Of a stretch of 64,000 nucleotides of DNA, positions 16,775 through 25,494 are shown piece after piece. The notes under the pieces were generated by a model. The model searched no databases. It had not been told where the DNA came from and was given only the letters and a program-made list of their open reading frames with translations. The number at the start of each line of letters is the position of its first letter. Within the stretch, counting starts at the first letter, position 1. The position numbers and the translations under genes were made by a program. The stretch comes from Vibrio sp. MEBiC08052 (lineage in GTDB: Bacteria; Pseudomonadota; Gammaproteobacteria; Enterobacterales; Vibrionaceae), in the NCBI RefSeq assembly GCF_001506075.1, contig NZ_KQ947475.1:62001-126000 (forward strand). The letters are read 5' to 3'.

Positions 16775-17202
16775 TAGCGATCACCGGAGTCGGCCTTGAA
16801 AGGCTCCAGTAGTTTATTGGCCTGTTGCTCGGGTAATGGCTGAAGCCTGCGCTTAATCCGGCATCTGTTGGCTATGGCCAGCAGCTTTTGAGCATCGGCC
16901 AAGCTTGCCGGGGTGTAACGGGTGAAAGTTACCGTGCCGCCGTATTTGTGCTGATGTGGCTCAGGTTTGCGTTTAAAGATAACCCCTTGTTTGTTAGACA
17001 GGGTGCTAATGTCGCTGTGTAAGCAGGTGGTACCAAAAGCGGTTAGCGCCTCCAGTTCCACCAGCCCGTCAAGGCCTCGCCTTAAAAGCTCCAAAGAGCA
17101 CATTTCGATTTTGTAGGGTGCCCGTTTAGGCTGTTGTGATAAACTGTCAGTGTCGGTTTTGGCGCTGCTCTGATTCGTTGGGGTGGCGTCTACATTTTTC
17201 AT
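16774..17202 (-). CDS. Putative winged-helix DNA-binding protein
   Basis: 142 residues from the ATG at 17202, chosen because AAGGGGGA lies directly upstream; the ATG at 17241 would overlap the AlpA gene. The core LLRRGLDGLVELEALTAFGTTCLHSDISTLSNKQGVIFKRK, taken in pieces, has the look of a short helix-turn-helix (HTH_39-like) with a beta wing containing TVTFTRYT. The N-terminal 30 residues are polar and the C-terminus is basic. It lies between the AlpA gene and the Gp2-like gene and could control replication or excision of the element. Family assignment is tentative. Confidence 0.6.
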   Translation of the reverse strand: MKNVDATPTNQSSAKTDTDSLSQQPKRAPYKIEMCSLELLRRGLDGLVELEALTAFGTTCLHSDISTLSNKQGVIFKRKPEPHQHKYGGTVTFTRYTPASLADAQKLLAIANRCRIKRRLQPLPEQQANKLLEPFKADSGDR

Positions 17203-17212
17203 GGCTTCCCCC

Positions 17213-17449
17213 TTATACAGCTCTGGTTTCGGCAACTTCACTGATCCACGCCTGAAGCTCGCTCAAGCGCCACGCGACAGACCTTGTGCCAAGGCTTATC
17301 CGTTTAGGGAATCGACCATCCTTTTCCATCTCCCAGCGCCGTTGGCGTGATAGCCCGGTGATCTGGCGACACTCTTGCTCTCTGACTAAGCGATCAAGGT
17401 TTTGGACTGGTGACGTAGTGGTTTTTTTGAGTGGGGTAACGGTTGTCAT
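17213..17449 (-). CDS. AlpA-family transcriptional regulator
   Basis: 78 residues from the ATG at 17449, which has AGGAG eight bases upstream; the longer frame from 17587 runs back into the preceding gene. The motif LVREQECRQITGLSR, then WEMEKDGRFPKRISLG and WRLSELQAWISE, is the MerR-like AlpA fold typical of P4-like satellites and islands, where it often works as an excisionase or an activator of integrase. Here it is in line with the island's replication genes and may act as recombination directionality factor for the neighbouring integrase. Confidence 0.85.
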   Translation of the reverse strand: MTTVTPLKKTTTSPVQNLDRLVREQECRQITGLSRQRRWEMEKDGRFPKRISLGTRSVAWRLSELQAWISEVAETRAV

Positions 17450-17513
17450 TTGACTGCTCCTGTTCGTTATTGTCAGGGGCAGAATCTTCTTTTCCGTTTT
17501 CGCGTAGGAGCCT

Positions 17514-18041
17514 TTACGAAGTTTTCTTTTTGGCCTTGTATATCCAGCCCTCAACCGTGCGCTTGGCTGGCAGTTCGTCAGCGCCAAGGGATTTCATACG
17601 CTGGTAAGTTATTCTCACAATGACTGAGGTTTTCAGTTCTGGCCTTTCGCTGCTTACCGCTTCGGCAATCTCAAGAGCTTTCTGTTTAAGAGGGTTAGCC
17701 TTTTTGCCGCCATCCTGAGTCGCGTGGTAACGCTCAGTAAGCAAAGTAGCCCCGAGATGTAGACTTGGCTCAGAGTGTTCAACAGTGAAGTCGATACCAT
17801 CACCAAAGCCAGCAAGATAGAAAGCATCCATCAAGCCAGATAGCTGCGCTTGTTGCTGCTCACTTAACCCGAGCTCTTTGAGCTGGCTTGATGCCTGTTC
17901 ACAGAGCGCCTTTGCCCTTGCTGAACTCGCTATAGTTGCCGCTAAGTTTTGCGCCGTCTGCTCTTCGCTGGCCAGTTGATTCTGGTTCCTTTCAAGGAAA
18001 GCATCGGCAAAGCGGGTGAATTTAGTTTTGTTATCGTCCAT
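17514..18041 (-). CDS. Hypothetical 175-residue cytoplasmic protein of element 2
   Basis: No recognised family. It is helical, with Gln-, Ala- and Ser-rich N-terminal helices (residues about 20-75), an acidic centre and a basic C-terminus (LPAKRTVEGWIYKAKKKTS) that could touch nucleic acid. The ATG follows the previous stop after one base, and 64 bases separate its stop from the AlpA gene, so it belongs to the operon. Similar host-range or replication-associated genes occur at this position in satellites, but that is inference. Confidence 0.6.
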   Translation of the reverse strand: MDDNKTKFTRFADAFLERNQNQLASEEQTAQNLAATIASSARAKALCEQASSQLKELGLSEQQQAQLSGLMDAFYLAGFGDGIDFTVEHSEPSLHLGATLLTERYHATQDGGKKANPLKQKALEIAEAVSSERPELKTSVIVRITYQRMKSLGADELPAKRTVEGWIYKAKKKTS

Positions 18042-18042
18042 C

Positions 18043-18540
18043 TTACTGATAAATCCTGTTGCTCTCTAAAGTGCGGATAACCTGCTTGATTGCCTCTCTA
18101 ATCTTCCTGAGCTCGGCCAACCTGCCTAACCTGTGGCTTTCCAGCAGTTTGTTTATTTCGGCTCGCTCAAGGGCGTCTGCTTGGCCATTAAGTTCTTCAG
18201 CTTCGGCGCGTAAAGCTTCGGACTGTGTCATCGGTTCCGGTGGGTACTTGCTGTGAAGATCAGCAAGTAACAGCTCAGTATCATCTACTATCTTATTCAG
18301 TCCGGCCTTTAGTTGAGCATCCCGCTCCGGCTGTGATGATTCCCACGCTATTTCGCGTTCCACTAAGCGAAGTTGTTTGTCCCAAAATCCCTTACCTTGG
18401 GCGAACTCTTTTAATTTGCCACCAAAGCCAATAACCTGACCCTCAGTATTTACCCTTAGCTCATAAGGGCCTGAGTAAGCCAGATAACCTAACAGGCTGA
18501 TATTACCTAGCAGTAAAATCGCAGCCGTTTTATAGTTCAT
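18043..18540 (-). CDS. Membrane-anchored coiled-coil protein of element 2
   Basis: 165 residues. A single N-terminal hydrophobic segment (AAILLLGNISLLGYLAY, residues 6-22) should anchor it in the inner membrane. Residues about 70-160 are helical and highly charged, with coiled-coil spacing (EALRAEAEELNGQADALER). No family recognised. It is two bases after the 107-aa membrane gene and one base before the 175-aa gene, so the three are translated together. A role in the envelope, such as exclusion or packaging, is only a guess. Confidence 0.6.
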   Translation of the reverse strand: MNYKTAAILLLGNISLLGYLAYSGPYELRVNTEGQVIGFGGKLKEFAQGKGFWDKQLRLVEREIAWESSQPERDAQLKAGLNKIVDDTELLLADLHSKYPPEPMTQSEALRAEAEELNGQADALERAEINKLLESHRLGRLAELRKIREAIKQVIRTLESNRIYQ

Positions 18541-18542
18541 GG

Positions 18543-18866
18543 TTAATAATCCCTGTTTGCTCTTGTTCCCTTGTAAAGCTTATCAAAATGTTTATTCGCT
18601 TCTTCGGCGTTGAGTCGCTGCCGCTCTTCCAGTAACCGGGTGTTATATTCCAGCAGCTTTTGAATAAATACATCGAAAAAGCCAAGTGGCAACAACAGGC
18701 AAATTAGCAGAGCGATGATCATCAACTCAGGAAGCCACTGAAAGCCGCTGAAGTAGCCAACGGTGACAGTGAAAGCGAGTATTACCTTGAGCCATTTAAC
18801 GTAGCGACAGAGTTTTAACGCTTGCTGAATGTTGTCTTTATGGTGTTGTTCTTCATTAGGGTTCAC
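18543..18866 (-). CDS. Small double-spanning membrane protein of element 2
   Basis: 107 residues with two hydrophobic stretches (about 26-43 and 48-69, the second containing LMIIALLICLLLPLGFF) and a charged helical tail (LLEERQRLNAEEANKHFDK). N- and C-termini are hydrophilic. No family recognised. It lies ten bases downstream of the integrase and two bases upstream of the next membrane protein gene. Confidence 0.6.
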   Translation of the reverse strand: MNPNEEQHHKDNIQQALKLCRYVKWLKVILAFTVTVGYFSGFQWLPELMIIALLICLLLPLGFFDVFIQKLLEYNTRLLEERQRLNAEEANKHFDKLYKGTRANRDY

Positions 18867-18876
18867 GGGCTTTTCC

Positions 18877-20122
18877 TCACTTTATTCTTTTACTTAGTGG
18901 GATGATCTTGTTGTCACCATTAACTATTGGTGCCAGCTTTTCTGAGAGTTTGTTTAATGCTTCCCTGCGCTCGTCCAGATAATCATGGCGGTTGTAGATT
19001 CCTTCCACGCCTTTGAGCTTGTGGTTGAGGCAGCGTTCAGCAACATGACCCGGCGTTCCTACTGCCGCCAGTAAGCTCCGGCAGGTGCGGCGCAGATCGT
19101 GAATAGTAAAGTGCTCCACTCCGGCGTTGCCAAGGATGTTGTCATAGGGCTCTTTCTTGCTATCGGTCTTCTGCCCAAAGAGTTTCGCCAGCGCGTGATT
19201 AAGTGTGTCATCAGAGATATAGGCGCGGCGCTTGCTGGCTCTTCGTGAGGGAAACAGGTAATCGGAACCACAGGCGCGAATGTTTAACTCTTCAAACCAA
19301 GGGATTGTTGCCGGGGGCAGGGGGATAGTAATGGCCACGCCCGTTTTGTTCTCTTCCGGCATATTCCATAGCAGGCTTTCAAAGTCGAAGTCTTCCCACT
19401 TGGCTGCTATCAGCTCGCCTTTCCTGACACCCAGCGACAGGAGCAGTGCGCAGGCCAAATAATTTTCACGGGTAAAGATAGCGGGTTGCTCTCTGAATAC
19501 CGTAAACACCTTGCCGATTTCATCAAGGGTTAATGCCCTGTCACGCCCCTCACTAACGCCACCAGCATCTGACTGAGTAAAAGCCTGTGCTGGGTTATAG
19601 GTGATAAGGTTGAGCTTTACCGCATGGCGAAAGAGCTGTTTGGCATACATCAGGGCTTGGTTAGCTGTGGAACTCCTGCCGCTATCCATTACGGCCTGAA
19701 TAATCGAGCGAATATCGCGAGGGTTAACGTCTTTGATGGCAAGCTCGCCAATATGGGCTTTAAGCTCTTTGTGATAAATCCGCTTGGGGATCTCAGGGTG
19801 TTTGAGGCGTTTATCAATGTCGTTAGCGCACCAGTCGTTAAACAGGTCGTTGACGTTGCGGATAACTTCTTGCTGGTCACGTTTGCGCTTGGCTTTCGGG
19901 TCGATGCCTTGTTTCACTTGCGAGCGGATTTGCCCCGCCAGCTTCTTAGCATCGGCGATTGAGCAATAGGGGTAAGCCTATTTGGCTCCGCTTGCCGCCC
20001 AGCGTGTACTTAACCACCCATGAGGCTTTGCCTCTAGCAATGCGAAAGTAAAGCCCTGTATCAACAGTGAGCATTACGCTATCGCCCTGCCTTATCAGCG
20101 CATCAATCTGTTTATTGTTCAT
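18877..20122 (-). pseudogene. Tyrosine recombinase (island integrase 2), frameshift in a C run
   Basis: A frame begins at the ATG at 20122 with GGAGG before it and gives a typical arm-binding N-terminus (LYFRIARGKASWVVKYTLGG). At the GGGG run 19969-19972 (CCCC on the coding strand) one extra base shifts the frame; removing it restores GLPYCSIADAKKLA and joins the 346-aa remainder. The corrected protein would be about 414 residues. Catalytic Arg in LGVRKGEL, HDLRRT, and the Tyr in GIYNRHDY are all intact. It may be a real mutation or a homopolymer error in the assembly. Its position beside the 3' end of yicC fits integration there. Confidence 0.8.
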
Positions 20123-20137
20123 CGTGCCTCCATATTT

Positions 20138-20196
20138 GATGACACGAGTTTGCTTTTGTTGAGCTTGAAAAGGTTTGTGTCATCGCCTGTGTCACC
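20138..20196. repeat. Three GTGTCAYC sites upstream of integrase 2
   Basis: TGTGTCATC (20176-20184) and TGTGTCACC (20188-20196) are direct copies, and GATGACAC (20138-20145) is an inverted copy. They lie between the integrase start and yicC, where integrase, excisionase or regulator binding is expected. Confidence 0.45.
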
Positions 20197-20235
20197 ACTT
20201 TAGCACGGACAATGGTAAACAATCCAGAACCAATA

Positions 20236-20265
20236 AATACAGAAAAGCCGCTATAGTAGCGGCTT
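20236..20265 (-). terminator. Terminator downstream of yicC
   Basis: AAGCCGCTA (20245-20253) and TAGCGGCTT (20257-20265) form a 9-bp stem with a 3-base loop. On the minus strand it is followed by TTCTGTATTTATT. It would end yicC transcription and shield the integrase promoter. Confidence 0.75.
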
Positions 20266-20303
20266 GGTTAGGGTTTTTATTCAGTTTAAAACGCTTGAAA
20301 ACC

Positions 20304-21170
20304 TCACTCTATATTCTGAATTTGCTCTCTCATCTGTTCAATCAAAACTTTCAGTTCGACGCCGGAGGCGGTGACTTCGGTATTGATTGATTTTGAGGCC
20401 AGCGTGTTCGATTCACGGTTGAACTCTTGCATCATGAAATCCAGGCGCCGGCCACAGGAGCCGCCTTTTTTGAGGATGTTTTTGGTCTCTTTGACGTGTG
20501 AATCGAGGCGGTCGAGTTCTTCGGCAACGTCGGATTTCTGAGCCATGAGCACCAGTTCCTGCTCGATGCGGCCGGGGTCGAGTTCGACGTTGGCTTCTTC
20601 AAACTTATTCAACAGGCGCTCGCGTTGCCATTCGATAACTTCAGGCATGTGGGCCCGGACTTTGTTGACTTCTTGCGTGATGGCATCCAGACGCTGTTCG
20701 ATCAGCGCTTTCATATTTTCGCCTTCGCGGCCGCGGGATTCGATGAACTCTGTTAAAGCGCCGTCAAACTCATCGAGCAGAGATGTGTTGATCGTGTCCA
20801 TATCGTGTTCAGGTGTTTCCATGACGCCCGGCCATTGCATCACCTGAAATGGATTGATGCGGCTCAGCTCTCCGGTCATATGCATGACTTGATTGGCAGC
20901 GTCGATCACCTGTTTGGCGAGTGCTTCGTTAATCGTCAGTTCGTTTGCTGCTGAAGGATTGGCTTCAAAGCGGAGATGACATTCGACTTTGCCCCGGGCC
21001 AGACGCTTGCGAAAGCGCTCACGCAGAATCGGTTCCAGACTACGGAATTGCTCAGGGAGTCGGAAATAGGTTTCGAGATAGCGTTGATTGACGGAGCGAA
21101 TTTCCCATACGGCTGTACCCCAGTCAGCTTTTGCCTCTTTGCGTGCGTATGCGGTCATACTATAAATCAT
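20304..21170 (-). CDS. yicC: YicC family protein, putative endoribonuclease
   Basis: 288 residues, matching YicC throughout: MIYSMTAYARKEA at the start, NQRYLETYFRLPEQFR, RGKVECHLRF, and the C-terminal LDFMMQEFNRESNTLASKS and LIEQMREQIQNIE. YicC-type proteins are reported as endoribonucleases affecting mRNA decay. The ATG at 21170 (AAGGA seven bases upstream) is preferred over the TTG one codon earlier. The 3' end is complete, as expected if an island integrated there and rebuilt it. It is divergent from rph. Confidence 0.95.
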   Translation of the reverse strand: MIYSMTAYARKEAKADWGTAVWEIRSVNQRYLETYFRLPEQFRSLEPILRERFRKRLARGKVECHLRFEANPSAANELTINEALAKQVIDAANQVMHMTGELSRINPFQVMQWPGVMETPEHDMDTINTSLLDEFDGALTEFIESRGREGENMKALIEQRLDAITQEVNKVRAHMPEVIEWQRERLLNKFEEANVELDPGRIEQELVLMAQKSDVAEELDRLDSHVKETKNILKKGGSCGRRLDFMMQEFNRESNTLASKSINTEVTASGVELKVLIEQMREQIQNIE

Positions 21171-21348
21171 CAAATTTTCCTTAAGTCTTGAAGATTTGGA
21201 CTTGCTATTGGTTTCATCTTAACACAATTCTAGGGTGTAAGACGTGCGTTGATAGTGAATCCGGCGGATTGTTTGGTTGTCATTTCGGTCGATGTCGTTT
21301 GCGTTGTGCAGTGTGTTCTTGATGGTGGTTTGCTGATCGGATTTCCGC

Positions 21349-21354
21349 TATAAT
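21349..21354 (+). promoter_or_regulatory. Probable -10 box of the rph-pyrE promoter
   Basis: A perfect TATAAT lies 50 bases before the rph ATG. No good -35 box stands at the right distance (TGGTTT at 17 bases), so strength is uncertain. The 230-base gap also serves divergent yicC. Confidence 0.5.
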
Positions 21355-21403
21355 CTGCGGCCAATTTCATCACTCATCCAAGACAACAACAGGTAGATAC
21401 CTT

Positions 21404-22120
21404 ATGCGTCCAAACAACCGTGCTGCGGATCAAGTTCGTCCGATTCAAATTACTCGCCATTATACCGCTTATGCCGAAGGCTCTGTGTTGGTTGAGTTCG
21501 GCAATACCAAAGTGTTGTGTAATGCCAGTGTGGAGGAGAATGTGCCACGTTGGTTGAAAGGTCAGGGCAAAGGGTGGGTGACCGCTGAATACGGCATGTT
21601 ACCGCGAGCAACTCATTCGCGAACTCGTCGGGAAGCTGCCAATGGGAAGCAAGGTGGTCGCACTATGGAAATTCAGCGATTGATTGCCCGTAGTCTGCGT
21701 GCTGTGGTTGATCTGGAAGCGATGGGTGAAATCATGATTACCGTGGATTGTGATGTGATTCAGGCCGATGGTGGTACCCGGACGGCTTCTATTACCGGTG
21801 CCAGTGTGGCGATGGCGGATGCATTTGAGTCTTTGGTTGCATCCGGCAAACTGAAGAAGAACCCGATGAAGGGGCACGTGGCCGCTGTCTCTGTCGGGAT
21901 CCTCGGTGATGATGTGTTGTGTGATTTGGAATATGTCGAAGACTCGGCAGCTGACACCGACATGAATGTGGTGATGACCGAAGCCGGCAAAATGATTGAG
22001 ATTCAGGGGACGGCGGAAGGCGAACCGTTTAGCCATGAACAATTACTGGATCTGCTGGCCGTCGCGAAAAAAGGTATTATGGATATTGTTGTTGTACAGA
22101 AAGCAGCCTTAGCAGATTGA
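21404..22120 (+). CDS. rph: Ribonuclease PH
   Basis: 238 residues, the family's usual length. RNase PH trims the 3' ends of tRNA precursors by phosphorolysis. Visible signatures: [14 protein letters not shown] at the start, [27 protein letters not shown], and [18 protein letters not shown] with the phosphate/metal site region. AGGTAG upstream of the ATG is the likely ribosome binding site. The gene precedes pyrE with an attenuator between them, the arrangement in which rph translation controls pyrE in enterobacteria. Intact. Confidence 0.98.
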   Translation: MRPNNRAADQVRPIQITRHYTAYAEGSVLVEFGNTKVLCNASVEENVPRWLKGQGKGWVTAEYGMLPRATHSRTRREAANGKQGGRTMEIQRLIARSLRAVVDLEAMGEIMITVDCDVIQADGGTRTASITGASVAMADAFESLVASGKLKKNPMKGHVAAVSVGILGDDVLCDLEYVEDSAADTDMNVVMTEAGKMIEIQGTAEGEPFSHEQLLDLLAVAKKGIMDIVVVQKAALAD

Positions 22121-22128
22121 TCGTAGAG

Positions 22129-22157
22129 AATAGCTCCTTGTCGGAGCTATTTTTTTA
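22129..22157 (+). terminator. Attenuator-type terminator between rph and pyrE
   Basis: AATAGCTCC (22129-22137) and GGAGCTATT (22143-22151) form a 9-bp stem with a 5-base loop, followed by seven T. It begins eight bases after the rph stop. By analogy with E. coli, ribosomes close behind RNA polymerase at the rph end would prevent its formation when UTP is low, raising pyrE expression. Confidence 0.8.
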
Positions 22158-22215
22158 GTAGTTGTGTTATATCGACAGTAATAAGAAAAAGAGTCACGGA
22201 AAAAGAGAGAAAGTC

Positions 22216-22860
22216 ATGAAAGCGTATCAGCGTGAATTTATTGAATTTGCCCTTGAAAAAGAAGTTCTGAAATTTGGTGAGTTTACTTTGAAGTCCGGTC
22301 GGAAAAGCCCTTATTTTTTCAATGCCGGTCTGTTTAATACCGGGCGGGATTTAGCGCGTCTGGGGCGTTTTTATGCAGCGGCATTGGTTGATTCTGGCAT
22401 TGATTACGATGTGTTGTTTGGCCCGGCCTATAAAGGGATTCCGATTGCAACCACAACCGCGGTGGCGTTGGCGGATCATCATGATGTCGATACGCCTTAC
22501 TGTTTTAACCGTAAAGAAGCCAAAGATCATGGTGAGGGCGGCCATCTGGTCGGCAGTGCTCTTGAAGGCAAAATTATGCTGGTGGATGATGTGATTACCG
22601 CGGGCACTGCGATTCGTGAGTCGATGGCAATTATTCAAGCCAACGGTGCGGCACTGGCTGGTGTTTTGGTCGCCATTGATCGTCAGGAAAAAGGGACCGG
22701 AGAATTGTCCGCGATTCAGGAAGTGGAAAGAGACTTTGGTTGCGCGGTGATTTCGATTGTCGGTCTGACCGACTTAATTATTTACCTTGAAGAACAAGGG
22801 AATAGTGACGAACATCTGGCTGCGGTCAAAGCGTATCGTGACCAGTACGGTGTGGTTTAA
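22216..22860 (+). CDS. pyrE: Orotate phosphoribosyltransferase
   Basis: 214 residues. It joins orotate to PRPP to make OMP in pyrimidine synthesis. Signatures: [19 protein letters not shown] at the start, [14 protein letters not shown], the [13 protein letters not shown] loop and the PRPP-binding motif [16 protein letters not shown]. The start is the ATG at 22216 (MKAYQREF), matching the family, with AGAGAGAAAG upstream; the earlier ATG at 22162 would add an unrelated lysine-rich leader. Expression is probably controlled by the attenuator at 22129-22157. Confidence 0.98.
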   Translation: MKAYQREFIEFALEKEVLKFGEFTLKSGRKSPYFFNAGLFNTGRDLARLGRFYAAALVDSGIDYDVLFGPAYKGIPIATTTAVALADHHDVDTPYCFNRKEAKDHGEGGHLVGSALEGKIMLVDDVITAGTAIRESMAIIQANGAALAGVLVAIDRQEKGTGELSAIQEVERDFGCAVISIVGLTDLIIYLEEQGNSDEHLAAVKAYRDQYGVV

Positions 22861-22889
22861 ATCCGTCGCGGATGAACAACGATTGATTA

Positions 22890-22922
22890 CAAAAAGACTC
22901 AGCCGGTGGCTGAGTCTTTTTG
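22890..22922. terminator. Bidirectional terminator between pyrE and the lipid A acyltransferase gene
   Basis: GACTCAGCC (22896-22904) and GGCTGAGTC (22908-22916) form a 9-bp stem with a 3-base loop, flanked by AAAAA on the left and TTTTT on the right, so it works in both directions between convergent genes. Confidence 0.85.
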
Positions 22923-22964
22923 TATCGTTTTTAAACCACCGCCGTTGGCGATTGTGATGATTGG

Positions 22965-23933
22965 TTATTGATAGATCTTTTTGCCGTCACGCTGCGTTTG
23001 GAGCAAAAATAAGTTCCACATATATTGTTCCGGATGTGGCGTGACCAAATCTTCAATCGCTTGATTCATTGCCCGGGCATCCTGCATTTCATCACCGGTC
23101 GGGAAGTTCTCAATTGCCGGCAAAATGTACACTTCATATTTTGACGTTTTATCATTGTATGCCGGTAGCACTGGCACTACTTTCGCTTTGGATAAACGAG
23201 CCATTTTGCCAAAGCCTTTCAGCGTGGCTTTTTCGGTGGCGAAGAACGGCACAAACACAGAATTCTGAGGGCCATGATCTTCGTCGGGAAGCCAGTAACC
23301 GATATAACCATCTTTGATGGAACGGACAAATGGCTTCACGCCAGCATCTCGTGCAAATATACGGCCGCCATACTGCATACGTTGAACATGCATCAGCCAG
23401 TCACCAATCGGGTTACGCTGTGGTTTCATGATCGTGGTGACTTTATAACCACGGGCTGCCAGCATTACCGCTGGGTAATCTACTGCCCATGCATGGGGGG
23501 CGAGAATGATGACTTTCTCTCCGGCATCGAGTAACGGTAGCAGATTTTCCTCACCAATCAGTTCCCCCCGCTGTTGATTATGCCGGGTCGAGCGCACTAA
23601 AAACTCAGAGTAACCCAGCATGTATTGTGCGGCTTTGACAAAGGTTTCGTGCAGAATTTGCTCGCGTTCTGCTTCGCTCTTTTCCGGGAAACAGTACGCG
23701 AGGTTGATGCGGGCCCGCCGAACGACACGGCCATTTTTATTGACGATCGGCTTGGCTATTTTACGGGCAAGGCCATCCCGCCATTTGGGGGGGATGAAAG
23801 CGAATAGCGCAGCAAATAAGATGCCCAGCCAAGTCCCCCAGTGGCGAGGATGTAAAAAGGACCACTGAAAAGTCGGATTGTACAGGTAATCGTCAATGCT
23901 GTTTTGACGCGGATTGTCTGGCGTTGAACTCAT
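22965..23933 (-). CDS. Lipid A secondary acyltransferase, LpxM/LpxN type
   Basis: 322 residues from the ATG at 23933, with an N-terminal membrane segment (LGILFAALFAFIPP) and the HxxxxD acyltransferase motif in APHAWAVDYPA, then the conserved KPQRNPIGDWLMH and LPDEDHGPQNSVFVPFF. It adds a secondary acyl chain to Kdo2-lipid A at the inner membrane. In V. cholerae the gene at this locus is LpxN, which adds 3-hydroxylaurate and so allows glycine modification; whether this one uses a hydroxylated donor cannot be read. The frame also runs further upstream to 24050, inside lpxL, but that start is unlikely. The gap to lpxL is 19 bases, so they are co-transcribed. Confidence 0.92.
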   Translation of the reverse strand: MSSTPDNPRQNSIDDYLYNPTFQWSFLHPRHWGTWLGILFAALFAFIPPKWRDGLARKIAKPIVNKNGRVVRRARINLAYCFPEKSEAEREQILHETFVKAAQYMLGYSEFLVRSTRHNQQRGELIGEENLLPLLDAGEKVIILAPHAWAVDYPAVMLAARGYKVTTIMKPQRNPIGDWLMHVQRMQYGGRIFARDAGVKPFVRSIKDGYIGYWLPDEDHGPQNSVFVPFFATEKATLKGFGKMARLSKAKVVPVLPAYNDKTSKYEVYILPAIENFPTGDEMQDARAMNQAIEDLVTPHPEQYMWNLFLLQTQRDGKKIYQ

Positions 23934-23952
23934 GAATGCATGATCCTGATGT

Positions 23953-24897
23953 TTACTGATATCGAGTGTGACTGGTTCCGTCAGGCAAAGATTTAAATCG
24001 TTTGTGGAGCCACATCCATTGTTCCGGTGCGCGCATAATAACCATTTCAAGATATTGATTGAGGTACGCTGCCGCAGCTGTCATATCCTTTTGCGGATAT
24101 TGTTCTTCAATTGAAATATCGGCCATGATTTCATAGGTCCCCTGAGCGGTCCGGAATCCGGATACGGGAACAATGGCACACTTACTGGGGTAGGCAATCA
24201 GGCTGGTTCCGGTTGTGGTACACGCCTCATTAACGCCAAAAAAAGGCACAAAGACGGATTTATTATGACCATAGTCTTGATCCGGCAGATAAAATAGCCG
24301 TTCACCTTTGCGTAATACGCGAATCATCTGCTTCAGATCGCGGCGGTAGACCAGTTTGTTGCCATTCCTAGTTCGGCCACGGTACTGGATAAACTCATAA
24401 GCTGGGTTGCTATGCGGGCGGTAAACGCCATAGCCGGGTAAACCGAGCACCGCGAAGCCCCGGGCACAGATTTCCAGATTCAGGGCATGAACTGCACACA
24501 ACAGCACCCCCTTATTGTTTTCTGCATGTTTGCGCAAGGCGCTGATGTCTTTTTCGACCAGAATGCGGCGAAAGCGCCAGGTCGGCCAGAACCAAGTTAT
24601 ACCGGATTCAACTAAAGCCGCACCGGTATTTTTGAAGTTTTCAACCACCATCGCATCGATATCATCGGGTGACATCTCCGGAAAGGCGAGACGCAGATTT
24701 GTTCTGGCAATATGCACGCGTTTTTGGCCGAACTTCATGCCTAACTTTCCGAGCGAGCGTCCGATAGAAAGCGATACCGAATAAGGCAACAGGTTGACGA
24801 TTGCAGCGAGAAGGCCGAATCCAAACCAGACACCCCAATATTTGGGGTGTAATAACGAGACGGAAAAGGCAGGTTTGCCGATTTTGTAATCATTCAT
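23953..24897 (-). CDS. lpxL: Lipid A lauroyl/myristoyl acyltransferase, LpxL type
   Basis: 314 residues. It transfers an acyl chain from acyl-ACP to the 2' position of Kdo2-lipid IVA at the inner membrane. The HxxxxE motif is in CAVHALNLEICARG; other signatures are LPDQDYGHNKSVFVPFFGV and an N-terminal membrane helix near residues 18-38. The gene starts six bases after slmA and is followed at 19 bases by the second acyltransferase. The tandem pair with slmA is the Vibrio arrangement. A distinct ribosome binding site is weak, hinting at coupling to slmA. Confidence 0.93.
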   Translation of the reverse strand: MNDYKIGKPAFSVSLLHPKYWGVWFGFGLLAAIVNLLPYSVSLSIGRSLGKLGMKFGQKRVHIARTNLRLAFPEMSPDDIDAMVVENFKNTGAALVESGITWFWPTWRFRRILVEKDISALRKHAENNKGVLLCAVHALNLEICARGFAVLGLPGYGVYRPHSNPAYEFIQYRGRTRNGNKLVYRRDLKQMIRVLRKGERLFYLPDQDYGHNKSVFVPFFGVNEACTTTGTSLIAYPSKCAIVPVSGFRTAQGTYEIMADISIEEQYPQKDMTAAAAYLNQYLEMVIMRAPEQWMWLHKRFKSLPDGTSHTRYQ

Positions 24898-24903
24898 AAA
24901 GTG

Positions 24904-25494
24904 TTATTTCAATTGTGCGCTGAGCAGGGACCAGTATTGTTCAAAATTTGCAGTTGGCTGATATTTGAAGTCTGAACGAACAAAACGGTTCAAGCTTCCT
25001 TCAACCTGTCCTAACAGTTGAGCCGCCAGAATATTTTCTCCGACAGGGAATGATTTTCCTTCCCGAATTTGGCGCTCGCGTAAAATCTGACGTAAAGAGG
25101 TTTCTATGCGTTCAAAAAGTTGGTTGATTCTTTCACGGAGTCGCTCGTTTTCAAACATCAGGGCATGGCCGGATAATATCCGAGTCAAACCTGGATTGCG
25201 TTCAGAGAATGTTAAAATCAGCTGCATCACCATGTTGAGGCGGTTGAGTGTATCTTTCTCTTCATTGAGGATCATATTAATCCGCGACATCAGTGTTTCT
25301 TCAATAAACTCGATCAGCCCTTCGAACATGCGGGCTTTGCTAGGAAAATGACGATAGAGCGCAGCTTCTGAAACACCGACCTGCTTCGCGAGCTTGGCGG
25401 TAGTAATGCGAGAGGCGCCATCATGAGACTCTAGCATCTCAGCCAGTGCCTGAAGAATTTCGTCACGGCGATTACTTTTTTTTGTTCCGGTCAT
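24904..25494 (-). CDS. slmA: Nucleoid occlusion factor SlmA
   Basis: 196 residues. A TetR-family DNA-binding protein that binds SlmA sites on the chromosome and breaks FtsZ filaments, stopping septum formation over the nucleoid. The helix-turn-helix is at about residues 25-48 ([23 protein letters not shown] with RM following). The ATG at 25494 is preferred over 25500 because the AAGGG is seven bases from it and the length then equals that of known Vibrio SlmA. It is 72 bases downstream of coaBC and six bases upstream of lpxL. Confidence 0.96.
   Translation of the reverse strand: MTGTKKSNRRDEILQALAEMLESHDGASRITTAKLAKQVGVSEAALYRHFPSKARMFEGLIEFIEETLMSRINMILNEEKDTLNRLNMVMQLILTFSERNPGLTRILSGHALMFENERLRERINQLFERIETSLRQILRERQIREGKSFPVGENILAAQLLGQVEGSLNRFVRSDFKYQPTANFEQYWSLLSAQLK

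Noticed and set aside
20304-20342. Search for a second copy of the yicC 3' end (attachment repeat) elsewhere in the window
   Set aside because: By eye no convincing copy was found at 14.9-15.9 kb; only short matches such as ATTCTG near 15049. The far attachment site may be outside the window or degraded.
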